From Claveliimonas acetigenes (GTDB lineage: Bacteria > Bacillota > Clostridia > Lachnospirales > Lachnospiraceae): a stretch of 64,000 nucleotides of DNA. Position numbers and translations under genes: made by a program. The stretch is from positions 186,001 to 250,000 of the forward strand of contig NZ_JAOQJU010000001.1 in the NCBI RefSeq assembly GCF_025567385.1. Reading direction: 5' to 3'. Below, piece after piece: positions 51,753-59,546 of the stretch (positions are counted from its first letter, which is position 1; each line of letters opens with the position of its first letter). The notes beneath the pieces are model-generated. The model was not told where the DNA came from. It saw nothing but the letters and a program-made list of their open reading frames with translations, and did no database searches.

Positions 51753-52175
51753 ATTGGTGATTCCGCTTTTTTGGGTTGTTCTTCTTTAACAGAAGTAAAT
51801 TTGCCGGACGGTGTTGTAAGTATTGGAGCTAGAGCTTTTGATGACTGTACTTCTTTGACAGAGATAAATTTGCCGGACAGTGTTGAAATACTCGGCAATA
51901 GTGTTTTTGCTGGTTGTGTTTCTCTGAAAGAAGTAAAATTGCCGGATGAGATTGGATTCATTGATTTTTGTGTTTTTAATGGCTACGATTCTTTAACAAA
52001 AGTAGAATTGCCGGACAGTGTTGAAAAGATTGGCAGCGATGCTTTTAATGGCTGCATTTCTTTGAAAGAGATAAATTTGCCAGACAGTATTATAGTAATT
52101 TGGGATAATACTTTCAAGGGATGCAGTAGTTTAACAAAAGTAAATTTACCGGACAGTTTGGAGAGAATAAGGGAG
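51650..52175 (+). repeat. 69-bp LRR_5-coding direct repeats (second array)
   Basis: Seven or more units of about 69 bp, each with AATTTGCCGGACAGT-like sequence, encoding 23-residue LRR_5 repeats. They are related to the units at 49836-50080. Not a CRISPR array: units are contiguous, coding and diverged. Confidence 0.75.
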
Positions 52176-52352
52176 AATGCCTTTTTGGATTGTAAACAGC
52201 TGAGAGAAATAGATGTCCAGGATTGTGGTAGTTTACAGGAGATTGGGCTGAAAGCATTTAAGGGGTGTGACAATCTTGAAAGTATTTCCGTTCCCCAAGG
52301 CTGTATAGTAGAGGATCAGGGTGAGAACAGTCCCCGGATAGAATATTATTAA
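51753..52352 (+). pseudogene. Separated LRR_5 tail of the 50274 kinase
   Basis: The same frame as the upstream kinase gene continues without a break after TAG 51750-51752. It encodes LRR_5 repeats (IGDSAFLGCSSLTEVNLPDG and following) and the shared C-terminal block QGCIVEDQGENSPRIEYY. A TTG at 51771 could start translation, but I see no ribosome site. It is read as the cut-off 3' part of one ancestral gene of about 692 codons, expressed only by readthrough or if the TAG is absent in part of the population. Confidence 0.8.
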
Positions 52353-52382
52353 GGCGTTTGCCAATAATTTTATAATGGGAAG

Positions 52383-52433
52383 AAAAAGCGCATCGGTGCA
52401 GCAGAAAGATAGCTGTATCGGATGTGCTTTTTT
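52383..52433 (+). terminator. Intrinsic terminator at the end of the signalling island
   Basis: AAAAAGCGCATCGGTGCAG pairs with CTGTATCGGATGTGCTTTTTT (20 positions shown as TGTATCGGATGTGCTTTTTT), allowing G-U pairs, with T6 at the end. Confidence 0.65.
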
Positions 52434-52520
52434 AAACGGAAATTTTTTTCAAACATTTTTAGCGAGTCTGCTATCGTTTATATCAAGCGAGGGGCGCCGC
52501 ATATGGAAGTGAACCGCAGA

Positions 52521-52844
52521 TTACAGCTCTCCCTTCAAGCCTTTCATATAGGCGATTGCCAATTGCTTTTTGGCGTCCGGGAGGGAATTGAAAATCTTCA
52601 GGCATTGCTGCTGTTCTTCCGACATATGCTTCAGATCACGGCCGGGATCGAAGAAATCAGCAAGGGATATTCCGAAACCGGAGCAGATTTTCTCCAGGGT
52701 AGTTAAGGATGGCAGGTTGTTGTTATTTAAAAGTGTGCTGATGGTGGAATAAGATAGCCCTGATGATTTTGCAAGCTGATAGTAGGACCAGTCTCTCTCT
52801 GCACAAAGTTCTTTAATATGTAAAACAGGATCATTGACTGACAT
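52521..52844 (-). CDS. XRE-family transcriptional regulator
   Basis: A 107-residue DNA-binding protein. The helix-turn-helix lies at about residues 10-65 (IKELCAERDWSYYQLAKSSG, SYSTISTLLNNNNLPSL, TLEKICSGFGISLADFF). The C-terminal 35 residues are a short helical tail for dimerisation. ATG at 52842-52844 is behind GGAGGGTAA. It is convergent with the island operon and lies beside a promoter (52919-52947) that shares its layout with the promoter of the protease-FHA operon, so it is a candidate regulator of the island. Confidence 0.88.
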   Translation of the reverse strand: MSVNDPVLHIKELCAERDWSYYQLAKSSGLSYSTISTLLNNNNLPSLTTLEKICSGFGISLADFFDPGRDLKHMSEEQQQCLKIFNSLPDAKKQLAIAYMKGLKGEL

Positions 52845-52918
52845 AATGTTTACCCTCCGTGTTGTCTTTTTATATATTATATGCAAAAAATAATCGAAAC
52901 AAAAGACGTGTATAATCG

Positions 52919-52947
52919 TTGTAAGCATAACGAATATACGATATAAT
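52919..52947 (+). promoter_or_regulatory. Rightward promoter beside the XRE gene
   Basis: TTGTAA (52919-52924), 17 bp, TATAAT (52942-52947). It shares CGTTG-16 bp-ACGATATAAT with the promoter at 37023. It faces the repeat element and the 53295 gene. Confidence 0.6.
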
Positions 52948-52956
52948 GTGATTATA

Positions 52957-53224
52957 TGATGTTGGGGTCAAAAGCCCCCAACTATGATGCCCACGGATTG
53001 CGACGCGTAGCTAGTCCTTTAGGGTTCCGTGCTACGCATCTACGTTTCACTTCGGTCGTTGCTAAACGAGTGCCACTGGCACTCAGCAACCCACAATCCT
53101 ACCCAATATTCGCATATCGTGGGATGTACATCCCACTTTTATGCTCATATCGGGGCGGGTTCCAAGGTCTTCCCCCACTTATGAGCAAGCTCACGTGGAT
53201 CCAGACCTTTTGACCCTGGCATCA
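52957..53224. repeat. 268-bp MITE-like repeat with TGATG inverted ends
   Basis: The ends TGATGTTGGGGTCAAAAG (52957-52974) and CTTTTGACCCTGGCATCA (53207-53224) are inverted repeats with 3 mismatches in 18. The interior has several short stems and no convincing ORF. The right 50 bp (from CCCACTTATGAGCAAGCTC) match the 75-bp hairpin at 15623-15697, and the left 33 bp match 36968-37000. It is a dispersed, non-coding element, possibly moved by a transposase elsewhere, or a structured RNA. Confidence 0.8.
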
Positions 53225-53294
53225 TTATATCTTGACAGCAGAAAAAGGCAAGGGGCGACAGAAATTTCAGTTATGATTTGGAAAGTGTGGCATT

Positions 53295-53624
53295 ATGAGG
53301 AAAAATGAAAAGTTATTATTGCTGCAGGCGTTGAAAGGGGAGGCCGCTGCATGGAGAAAACTGGCTTTGCAGATATCGGCGGAGGAGGAAGAGGGCATAG
53401 ATCAGGAATTGTGCCGTGTTCTTTTGAATCAGGCGATGGAGCTTGGAGATGAGGAAAGTTTTTTCCTGTATTATCGGATGTTCCCGGAAGAGAATATACA
53501 GTTTGACGATGAATCGTATAAGGAAATGACGATGGAATATCTGGAGACGGATGACCCGCAGGTAAAAGAAGGATTAAAAAGATATTTAACATTTTTTCGG
53601 GAAAAGAGGCAGATGAATAATTAG
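53295..53624 (+). CDS. Small unknown helical protein
   Basis: A 109-residue acidic, helical protein without signal peptide or span (begins MRKNEKLLLLQALKGEAAAW, ends YLTFFREKRQMNN). No family recognised. It lies between two repeat elements with the MITE at 53625 starting one base after its stop codon. The ribosome site is weak (GGAAAG). It is clearly a better ORF than its overlapping frames, but not certain to be expressed. Confidence 0.6.
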   Translation: MRKNEKLLLLQALKGEAAAWRKLALQISAEEEEGIDQELCRVLLNQAMELGDEESFFLYYRMFPEENIQFDDESYKEMTMEYLETDDPQVKEGLKRYLTFFREKRQMNN

Positions 53625-53796
53625 TATCAGTTCAGCCACAACAGCTCGAATTAGCTGCTTCGCAGCTTATTTCGCCGCATACGCGGCTAAATTCTCGCTT
53701 ATGGCAGAACGCCATATACAAAGTACACAAAAAATCTTCATTTTCAAACAAGTTTGAACTCAGATTTTTGTGACTTTGTGCAAGGCTGAACTGATA
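53625..53796. repeat. 172-bp MITE with perfect 13-bp terminal inverted repeats
   Basis: TATCAGTTCAGCC (53625-53637) and GGCTGAACTGATA (53784-53796) are exact reverse complements. The interior has stems such as GCTGCTTCGCAGC and CCGCATACGCGG and no ORF. It starts directly after the stop codon of the 53295 gene. It is unrelated to the TGATG repeat family. Confidence 0.85.
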
Positions 53797-53817
53797 TAAT
53801 AATTACTCAGAAAAGAG

Positions 53818-53855
53818 TTGCATATTATGCAAAATAAGTGTATAATCATGCAATA
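53818..53855 (+). promoter_or_regulatory. argC operon promoter with candidate ArgR sites
   Basis: TTGCAT (53818-53823), 17 bp, TATAAT (53841-53846). The palindromes TTGCATATTATGCAA (53818-53832) and TGTATAATCATGCAAT (53839-53854) overlap the -35 and -10. The second is nearly the same as TGTATATTCATGCAAT before argG. A repressor bound here would block polymerase. Confidence 0.7.
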
Positions 53856-53942
53856 CCAAAAATTTCTTTACAATAAGAAGAAAGTGGTATACACTTTAAC
53901 GGGTGGCTTTGTACGCCCGATGCGAAAGAGAGGATGATAGCA

Positions 53943-54983
53943 ATGATTAAAGTTGGAATTATCGGATCTACCGGGTACGCCGGAGGCGAGCTGGTGAGAA
54001 TCCTGACCGGACATAGAGAGGCAGAGATTGTGTGGTATGGTTCCAGAAGTTATATAGATCAGAAATATGCAAGTGTATATCAGAATATGTTTCAGCTTGT
54101 GGATGCAAGATGTATGGATGATAATATGGAAGAGCTTGCGAAGCAGGCGGACGTGATTTTCACGGCAACACCTCAGGGACTATGTGCATCTTTGGTAAAT
54201 GAAGAGATTCTGTCTCAGACAAAGATTATTGATCTGAGTGCAGATTTCCGCATTAAGGATGTGGCGGTCTATGAGAAATGGTATAATCTTGAGCATAAAA
54301 GCCCGCAGTTTATTGAAGAGGCAGTCTACGGGCTTTGTGAGATTAACAGAGAAGATGTGAAGAAGGCAAGACTGGTAGCGAATCCCGGATGTTATACCAC
54401 CTGTTCGATTCTGACGGCATATCCGTTGGCGAAGGAAGGTATTATTGATATGAAGACGCTGATCGTGGACGCGAAATCGGGAACGTCCGGTGCGGGAAGA
54501 GGGGCGAAGGTTCCGAACCTGTATTGTGAGGTTAATGAGAATATGAAGGCATATGGCGTGGCGTCCCACAGGCATACGCCGGAGATTGAGGAGCAGTTAA
54601 GTTATGCTTCGGGAGAAGAGGTTGTGATTAATTTTACGCCCCATCTTGTGCCGATGAACAGAGGAATCCTGGCGACAGAGTATGCGTCTCTTAAAAAAGA
54701 TGTGACCTATGAAGAAGTGAAAGCAATCTACGATAAGTATTATAAAGATGAGAAGTTTGTCCGTGTGCTGGATGAAGGCGTATATCCGGAAACCAAATGG
54801 GTGGAAGGCAGTAATTATGTAGATATTAACTTTAAGATTGATCCGAGAACGAACCGTATTATTATGATGGGGGCAATTGATAACCTGGTGAAGGGCGCTG
54901 CCGGGCAGGCAGTGCAGAATATGAACCTGATGTTCGGGCTTGACGAGGCGGAGGGACTGAATCTGGTTCCTATGTTCCCGTAG
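53943..54983 (+). CDS. argC: N-acetyl-gamma-glutamyl-phosphate reductase
   Basis: A 346-residue NADP-dependent reductase, third step of arginine biosynthesis. GIIGSTGYAGGELVRIL binds NADP, NPGCYTT holds the catalytic Cys, and HRHTPEIEEQ supplies the His region; length is normal. I prefer ATG 53943 (AGAGG 53929-53933) over ATG 53934. First gene of argC-GNAT-argJ-argB, with 11 bp to the next gene. Confidence 0.96.
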   Translation: MIKVGIIGSTGYAGGELVRILTGHREAEIVWYGSRSYIDQKYASVYQNMFQLVDARCMDDNMEELAKQADVIFTATPQGLCASLVNEEILSQTKIIDLSADFRIKDVAVYEKWYNLEHKSPQFIEEAVYGLCEINREDVKKARLVANPGCYTTCSILTAYPLAKEGIIDMKTLIVDAKSGTSGAGRGAKVPNLYCEVNENMKAYGVASHRHTPEIEEQLSYASGEEVVINFTPHLVPMNRGILATEYASLKKDVTYEEVKAIYDKYYKDEKFVRVLDEGVYPETKWVEGSNYVDINFKIDPRTNRIIMMGAIDNLVKGAAGQAVQNMNLMFGLDEAEGLNLVPMFP

Positions 54984-54994
54984 AGAGGTGTTTT

Positions 54995-55441
54995 ATGATT
55001 AGGGCAATGACGATTGAGGATTACGATGAGGTCTATCATTTGTGGAAGAAAATCCGTGGATTCGGAATCCGGAGTGTGGATGATTCCCGGGAGGGAATTG
55101 CCAGATTCTTAAGACGGAATCCGACCACCAGTGTAGTGGCAGTGGAGGATGGCAGAATCGTAGGGAGCATCCTGTGCGGCCATGACGGAAGACGGGGATG
55201 CTTCTATCACGTGTGTGTGGAGGAAGCATACCGCAGGCATGGGATTGGCAAGGCAATGGTTGTCAGGGCGATGGAAGCTCTGAAGGCGGAGGAAATCAAT
55301 AAGGTCTGTCTGATTGCGTTTACCCAGAATGATATTGGCAATGCTTTTTGGAATAGAATAGGCTGGACAAGAAGGCTGGATCTGAATTATTATGATTTTA
55401 CGTTGAATGAAGCAAATATTACGGCATTTAATGAAGGATAG
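54995..55441 (+). CDS. GNAT-family N-acetyltransferase in the arg operon
   Basis: A 148-residue acetyltransferase. The acetyl-CoA loop RRHGIGKAMV (R/QxxGxG/A) and the preceding strand (GCFYHVCVEEAY) are clear, with C-terminal FTQNDIGNAFWNRIGW. It sits between argC and argJ in a tight operon, so it may supply N-acetylglutamate (starting the cycle that argJ recycles), but single-domain GNATs have many substrates. AGAGGTG precedes ATG 54995. Confidence 0.88.
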   Translation: MIRAMTIEDYDEVYHLWKKIRGFGIRSVDDSREGIARFLRRNPTTSVVAVEDGRIVGSILCGHDGRRGCFYHVCVEEAYRRHGIGKAMVVRAMEALKAEEINKVCLIAFTQNDIGNAFWNRIGWTRRLDLNYYDFTLNEANITAFNEG

Positions 55442-55467
55442 CGGTGAAAGTTAGGAGAGTGGATGGA

Positions 55468-56691
55468 ATGGAGATTATCAAAGGCGGCGTGACCGCAGCA
55501 AAAGGATTTGAGGCAGCAAGCACAGCGGCAGGGATTAAGTATACGGACCGTACGGATATGGCGATGATTTACAGCCAGGTGCCATGTGAGGCGGCGGGAA
55601 CATTTACAACGAACGTAGTGAAGGCGGCTCCTGTCAAATGGGATCGGCAGGTGGTAGACAGCGGAAAGAAAGTTCAGGCTGTCATTGTAAACTCAGGAAT
55701 TGCTAATGCGTGTACAGGTGCAGAAGGTTTTGGGTATTGTAAGGATACTGCAGACGCAGCGGCTGAGGCGCTGGGAATTGATGCAGAGGGTGTGTTGATT
55801 GGTTCTACCGGCGTCATCGGCAAACAGATGCCGATGGATAAACTGACTGCAGGAATTCAGGTTCTTGCGGGCAAGAAGAATGATTCTTTGGAAAATGGTA
55901 CGGAGGCTGCCAAAGCCATTATGACTACCGATACCTGTGAGAAAGAGCTGGCGGTTACCATTGAAGCAGGCGGCAAGACAGTAACCATCGGTGGAATGGC
56001 AAAGGGTTCCGGCATGATTCATCCCAATATGTGTACCATGCTTGCATTTATTACGACGGATGCAGTGATTACAAAGGAAGCGCTTCAGAAGGCGCTCAGT
56101 GAAGATATCAAGGATACCTACAATATGATTTCCGTGGACGGCGACACTTCTACCAATGATACCGTTCTCCTTCTGGCGAATGGAATGGCGGAGAATGAGG
56201 TGATTTCGTATGGCACGGCAGCTTATGAAGATTTTAAGACGGCGCTTCATACGATTAATGAATACCTTGCAAAGAAGATTGCAGGAGACGGTGAAGGTGC
56301 AACTGCATTATTTGAAGCAAAGGTAGTAGGAGCAGAGAGCGTGGAGCAGGCGAGGGTACTTGCGAAGGCAATTGTGTGCTCCAATCTTACCAAGGCGGCG
56401 ATTGCGGGACACGACGCTAACTGGGGAAGGATTCTCTGTGCGATGGGATATTCCGGGGCACAGTTTGACCCGGAGAAGGTGGATCTGTTCTTCGAGAGCA
56501 AGGCAGGAAGAATCCAGATTGCCAGCGATGGAACTGCCGTGGATTACAGCGAAGAAGAAGCTACGAAGATCCTTTCTGAAGCAGAGGTGACGGCAGTTGC
56601 AGATGTGAAGGCGGGAACATTTACGGCAACGGCATGGGGATGCGATCTGACCCATGGATATATTGATATTAACGCAGATTACAGGAGTTAA
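55468..56691 (+). CDS. argJ: Glutamate N-acetyltransferase / ornithine acetyltransferase
   Basis: A 407-residue ArgJ, which moves the acetyl group from N-acetylornithine to glutamate. The self-cleavage site MCTMLAFITTDA (conserved Thr after the cleaved bond) follows KGSGMIHPN, and SVDGDTSTNDT and GHDANWGRI are family motifs. Bifunctional activity (also making acetylglutamate from acetyl-CoA) cannot be told from sequence. AGGAG 55453-55457 serves ATG 55468; upstream GTG 55444 is less likely. argB follows 4 bp downstream. Confidence 0.96.
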   Translation: MEIIKGGVTAAKGFEAASTAAGIKYTDRTDMAMIYSQVPCEAAGTFTTNVVKAAPVKWDRQVVDSGKKVQAVIVNSGIANACTGAEGFGYCKDTADAAAEALGIDAEGVLIGSTGVIGKQMPMDKLTAGIQVLAGKKNDSLENGTEAAKAIMTTDTCEKELAVTIEAGGKTVTIGGMAKGSGMIHPNMCTMLAFITTDAVITKEALQKALSEDIKDTYNMISVDGDTSTNDTVLLLANGMAENEVISYGTAAYEDFKTALHTINEYLAKKIAGDGEGATALFEAKVVGAESVEQARVLAKAIVCSNLTKAAIAGHDANWGRILCAMGYSGAQFDPEKVDLFFESKAGRIQIASDGTAVDYSEEEATKILSEAEVTAVADVKAGTFTATAWGCDLTHGYIDINADYRS

Positions 56692-56695
56692 GGAA

Positions 56696-57592
56696 ATGGA
56701 CAAGAGTATGCAGAAATATCTGGACAAGGCGGAGGTGCTGATTGAGGCGCTTCCTTATATCCAGAGATTTAACAGGAAAGTAATTGTAGTAAAATACGGC
56801 GGAAGCGCTATGGTAGACGAAGTTCTTAAGGAACAAGTGATTCAGGATGTTACTCTGCTGAAGCTGGTTGGCTTCAAGCCTATCATCGTGCATGGCGGCG
56901 GCAAGGAAATCAGCCGATGGGTCGGCAAGGTGGGCATGGAACCTTCTTTTGTAAATGGCCTGCGGGTAACGGATGAGGCAACCATGGAACTGGCGGAAAT
57001 GGTTCTTGGCAAGGTGAATAAAGAGCTGGTACAGCTTGTGCAGGGGCTTGGCGTTCGCGCCATCGGTATCAGCGGTAAGGACGGCGGCCTTCTGAAGGTT
57101 AGGAAAAAGTATGCCGACGGCGAAGATATCGGATTTGTGGGAGATGTGAAGGAAGTGAATGCAGAGATTCTGTATGATCTGCTGGAGAAGGATTTTCTTC
57201 CGATTGTATGTCCGGTGGGACTGGATGATAAGTTCTACACCTACAATATCAATGCAGACGATGCAGCGTGCGCGATTGCGCGGGCGATGCATGCGGAGAA
57301 GCTGGCGTTCCTGACAGATATTGAAGGGGTCTATAAAGACCCGAAGGATCCGGAGACACTGATTTCTGAGCTTCGGGTGTCGGAGGCGCACAAACTGATG
57401 GAAGAAGGCTATATCGGAGGCGGGATGCTTCCGAAGCTTAACAACTGTATTGAGGCGATTGAAAATGGTGTGTCAAGGGTACATATTCTGGATGGGCGGA
57501 TTCCACACTGTCTGCTGCTTGAGATTTTTACCAACCAGGGAATCGGAACGGCAATCCTGGACGATGGCGGGGAAATGTATTCCGGCAAATAA
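56696..57592 (+). CDS. argB: Acetylglutamate kinase
   Basis: A 298-residue acetylglutamate kinase, second step of the acetylated arginine pathway. KYGGSAM, HGGGKEISRW and NINADDAACAIA are typical amino-acid kinase motifs. The N-terminal helix (MQKYLDKAEVLIEALPYIQRF) is the type associated with hexameric, arginine-inhibited enzymes, so feedback by arginine is likely. ATG 56696 has AGGAGTTAAGGA upstream. argD, argF and argH are not in the window. Confidence 0.96.
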   Translation: MDKSMQKYLDKAEVLIEALPYIQRFNRKVIVVKYGGSAMVDEVLKEQVIQDVTLLKLVGFKPIIVHGGGKEISRWVGKVGMEPSFVNGLRVTDEATMELAEMVLGKVNKELVQLVQGLGVRAIGISGKDGGLLKVRKKYADGEDIGFVGDVKEVNAEILYDLLEKDFLPIVCPVGLDDKFYTYNINADDAACAIARAMHAEKLAFLTDIEGVYKDPKDPETLISELRVSEAHKLMEEGYIGGGMLPKLNNCIEAIENGVSRVHILDGRIPHCLLLEIFTNQGIGTAILDDGGEMYSGK

Positions 57593-57655
57593 GAAGTAAT
57601 AAAATACCAATTATCGGATATACTAAGGCGGAAAAAGAAAGCGGAGGTATATCGG

Positions 57656-58087
57656 ATGATTGGTTTTTTTATTGCGCTTTTATCGGGTGCGCTGATGAGT
57701 GTGCAGGGGGTTTTTAATACGCAGGTAACAAAGACAACGGGAATGTGGGTCAGCAATGGCTGGGTACAGTTCAGCGCTTTTATTGTCTGTCTTGTTATGT
57801 GGCTGATTATGGGACGGGACAGCGTTGCTGCTATCGGGAAAGTGGAGCCGAAATACATGCTTCTCGGAGGCGTGATTGGCGCAGGAATTACCTGGACGGT
57901 CATAAAGAGTATGGCGCAGCTTGGGCCGGCAAAGGCAGCGCTTCTGATTGTTATTTCCCAGTTGATTGTTGCTTATGTAATTGAGCTTTTCGGACTGTTT
58001 GGCGTGGAGAAAGAGCCGCTTGAATGGCGGAAGGTAGGAGGCATGGCGCTGGCGTTGATTGGAGTTGCAATTTTTCAATGGAAATAG
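57656..58087 (+). CDS. YdcZ/DUF606-type DMT transporter
   Basis: A 143-residue membrane protein with four to five spans, matching the half-size YdcZ-type members of the drug/metabolite transporter group (MIGFFIALLSGALMSVQGVFNTQV, in part GALMSVQGVFNTQVTK; and KVGGMALALIGVAIF). Half-size units usually pair with a partner or dimerise. AGCGGAGG precedes ATG 57656. Substrate unknown; proximity to argB does not prove an amino acid role. Confidence 0.85.
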   Translation: MIGFFIALLSGALMSVQGVFNTQVTKTTGMWVSNGWVQFSAFIVCLVMWLIMGRDSVAAIGKVEPKYMLLGGVIGAGITWTVIKSMAQLGPAKAALLIVISQLIVAYVIELFGLFGVEKEPLEWRKVGGMALALIGVAIFQWK

Positions 58088-58154
58088 TACAATAACATTG
58101 TCTGGGCATAAGAGGGATATTTACAGTTTCGACATGCTGTAAAGGAGAGTTTTT

Positions 58155-58832
58155 ATGCATAGAATAAGAAAAAATCATCGTTATGGTACAAAAGGAATCT
58201 GCCTTTTGCTGGCTGCGATGCTGGCAGTTTCGGCAGTCGGCTGCAGGAAGGAAGAGGCGGTTTCTCTGGAAGAAGCAGATTTTTCTCTGGAAGAGGAAGG
58301 GCAGGAAACCGGGAGCGAGGAAGTCGCCGGAAGTGATGCCTCCGATGGAGCCGAGGAAGGGCAGCCGGAGCAGATTTATGTATATGTCTGCGGACAGGTA
58401 GCAAATCCGGGCGTCTATGAATTGCCGCCCGGAAGCCGTGTATTTGAGGCGATCAATGCTGCGGGAGGCCTTCTGGATGCTGCGGCAGGTTACATGCTGA
58501 ATCAGGCGGAGAAGATGGAGGACGGACAGAAGATTTATGTGCCATCGGAAGAGGAAGCGCAGGCAGGGGAGGCTGTGCCGGGACAGGCAGACGGCATGCC
58601 GGCAGGAAGCGCAGGCCCGGAAAGCGGCGAAGACAGCGACGGCAAGATAAATATTAATTCTGCCACGAAAGACGAGCTGATGACACTCTCAGGAATCGGA
58701 GAGAAGAAGGCACAGGCTATTATCAGTTACCGGGAGAGCCATGGTGGCTTTCAGTCCGCAGAGGAGCTGATGGAAGTGGAAGGGATTAAGACGGGAACCT
58801 ACGAGAAGATAAAAGACAGAATTAAGATATAG
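58155..58832 (+). CDS. comEA: ComEA-like DNA-binding competence lipoprotein
   Basis: A 225-residue extracytoplasmic DNA receptor. A lipobox (LAVSAVGC) suggests lipid anchoring rather than the usual transmembrane helix. The SLBB domain (YVYVCGQVANPGVYELPPGS, in part VCGQVANPGVYELP) is followed by a disordered Gly/Ser/Glu linker and a helix-hairpin-helix DNA-binding pair (KININSATKDELMTLSGIGE, AIISYRESHGGF). The start ATG 58155 has AAAGGAGAG upstream. comEC is four genes downstream. It implies at least partial competence machinery; the full set is not in the window. Confidence 0.88.
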   Translation: MHRIRKNHRYGTKGICLLLAAMLAVSAVGCRKEEAVSLEEADFSLEEEGQETGSEEVAGSDASDGAEEGQPEQIYVYVCGQVANPGVYELPPGSRVFEAINAAGGLLDAAAGYMLNQAEKMEDGQKIYVPSEEEAQAGEAVPGQADGMPAGSAGPESGEDSDGKININSATKDELMTLSGIGEKKAQAIISYRESHGGFQSAEELMEVEGIKTGTYEKIKDRIKI

Positions 58833-58849
58833 CGAGGGAGAATGGTTAT

Positions 58850-59539
58850 ATGGGTAAAAAAGTGTTGGTTGTAGATGATGAAAAGTTAATCGTGAAGGGA
58901 ATCCGTTTCAGTCTGGAGCAGGACGGGATGGAAGTGGACTGTGCCTACGACGGGGAAGAAGCTCTGAAGCTTACCAGAGAGAATCTGTATGACATTGTTT
59001 TGTTGGATGTGATGCTTCCGAAGGCAGATGGTTTTACGGTGTGCCAGCAGATCCGGGAATATTCAGATGTTCCGATTATCATGCTTACAGCGAAAGGAGA
59101 CGATATGGATAAAATCCTGGGGCTGGAGTATGGAGCAGATGATTACATAACAAAACCTTTTAATATTCTGGAAGTGAAGGCGAGGATTAAGGCAATTATG
59201 CGCCGTACCGGAAAGAAAAAAGATGGAGACGGGGATGATAAAGTCCTGGTAAAAGGTGAAATGAAGATTGACTGTGAGAGCAGACGGGTGTTCATTGGTG
59301 AAAAAGAAATCAATCTTACAGCGAAGGAATTCGATCTTCTGGAGCTTCTTGCTATGAATCCAAACAAAGTGTACAGCAGAGAGAATCTTCTGAATATTGT
59401 GTGGGGATATGAATATCCGGGCGATGCAAGAACTGTTGACGTCCATATCCGGCGGTTGAGAGAGAAGATTGAGACGAATCCGAGTGATCCGAAATATGTG
59501 TACACGAAGTGGGGAGTTGGTTATTATTTTAGAGGTTAA
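58850..59539 (+). CDS. OmpR-family response regulator in the com locus
   Basis: A 229-residue response regulator: receiver with DDEKLIVKGI, phosphoacceptor Asp in IVLLDVMLPKADG, Thr in MLTAKGDD, Lys in ITKPFNIL; winged-helix output with LTAKEFDLLELL and GDARTVDVHIRRLREKI. It is 17 bp after comEA and 7 bp before the kinase. Not the PhoB paralogue at 10619, from which it differs throughout. Whether it controls competence is not shown. Confidence 0.93.
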   Translation: MGKKVLVVDDEKLIVKGIRFSLEQDGMEVDCAYDGEEALKLTRENLYDIVLLDVMLPKADGFTVCQQIREYSDVPIIMLTAKGDDMDKILGLEYGADDYITKPFNILEVKARIKAIMRRTGKKKDGDGDDKVLVKGEMKIDCESRRVFIGEKEINLTAKEFDLLELLAMNPNKVYSRENLLNIVWGYEYPGDARTVDVHIRRLREKIETNPSDPKYVYTKWGVGYYFRG

Positions 59540-59546
59540 GAAGTTT

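Noticed and set aside
49836..52175. Regular direct repeats that could suggest a CRISPR array
   Set aside because: They are contiguous, in-frame 69-bp units encoding LRR_5 repeats, with no unique spacers and no cas genes.
51771..52352. A separate LRR gene starting at TTG 51771
   Set aside because: There is no ribosome binding site, and the frame continues unbroken from the kinase gene apart from the TAG.
31356..52352. Kinase/FHA/PP2C genes as part of a type VI or type VII secretion locus
   Set aside because: No Tss, EssC or WXG100-type gene is visible, and the FHA domains are fused to proteases and receptors.
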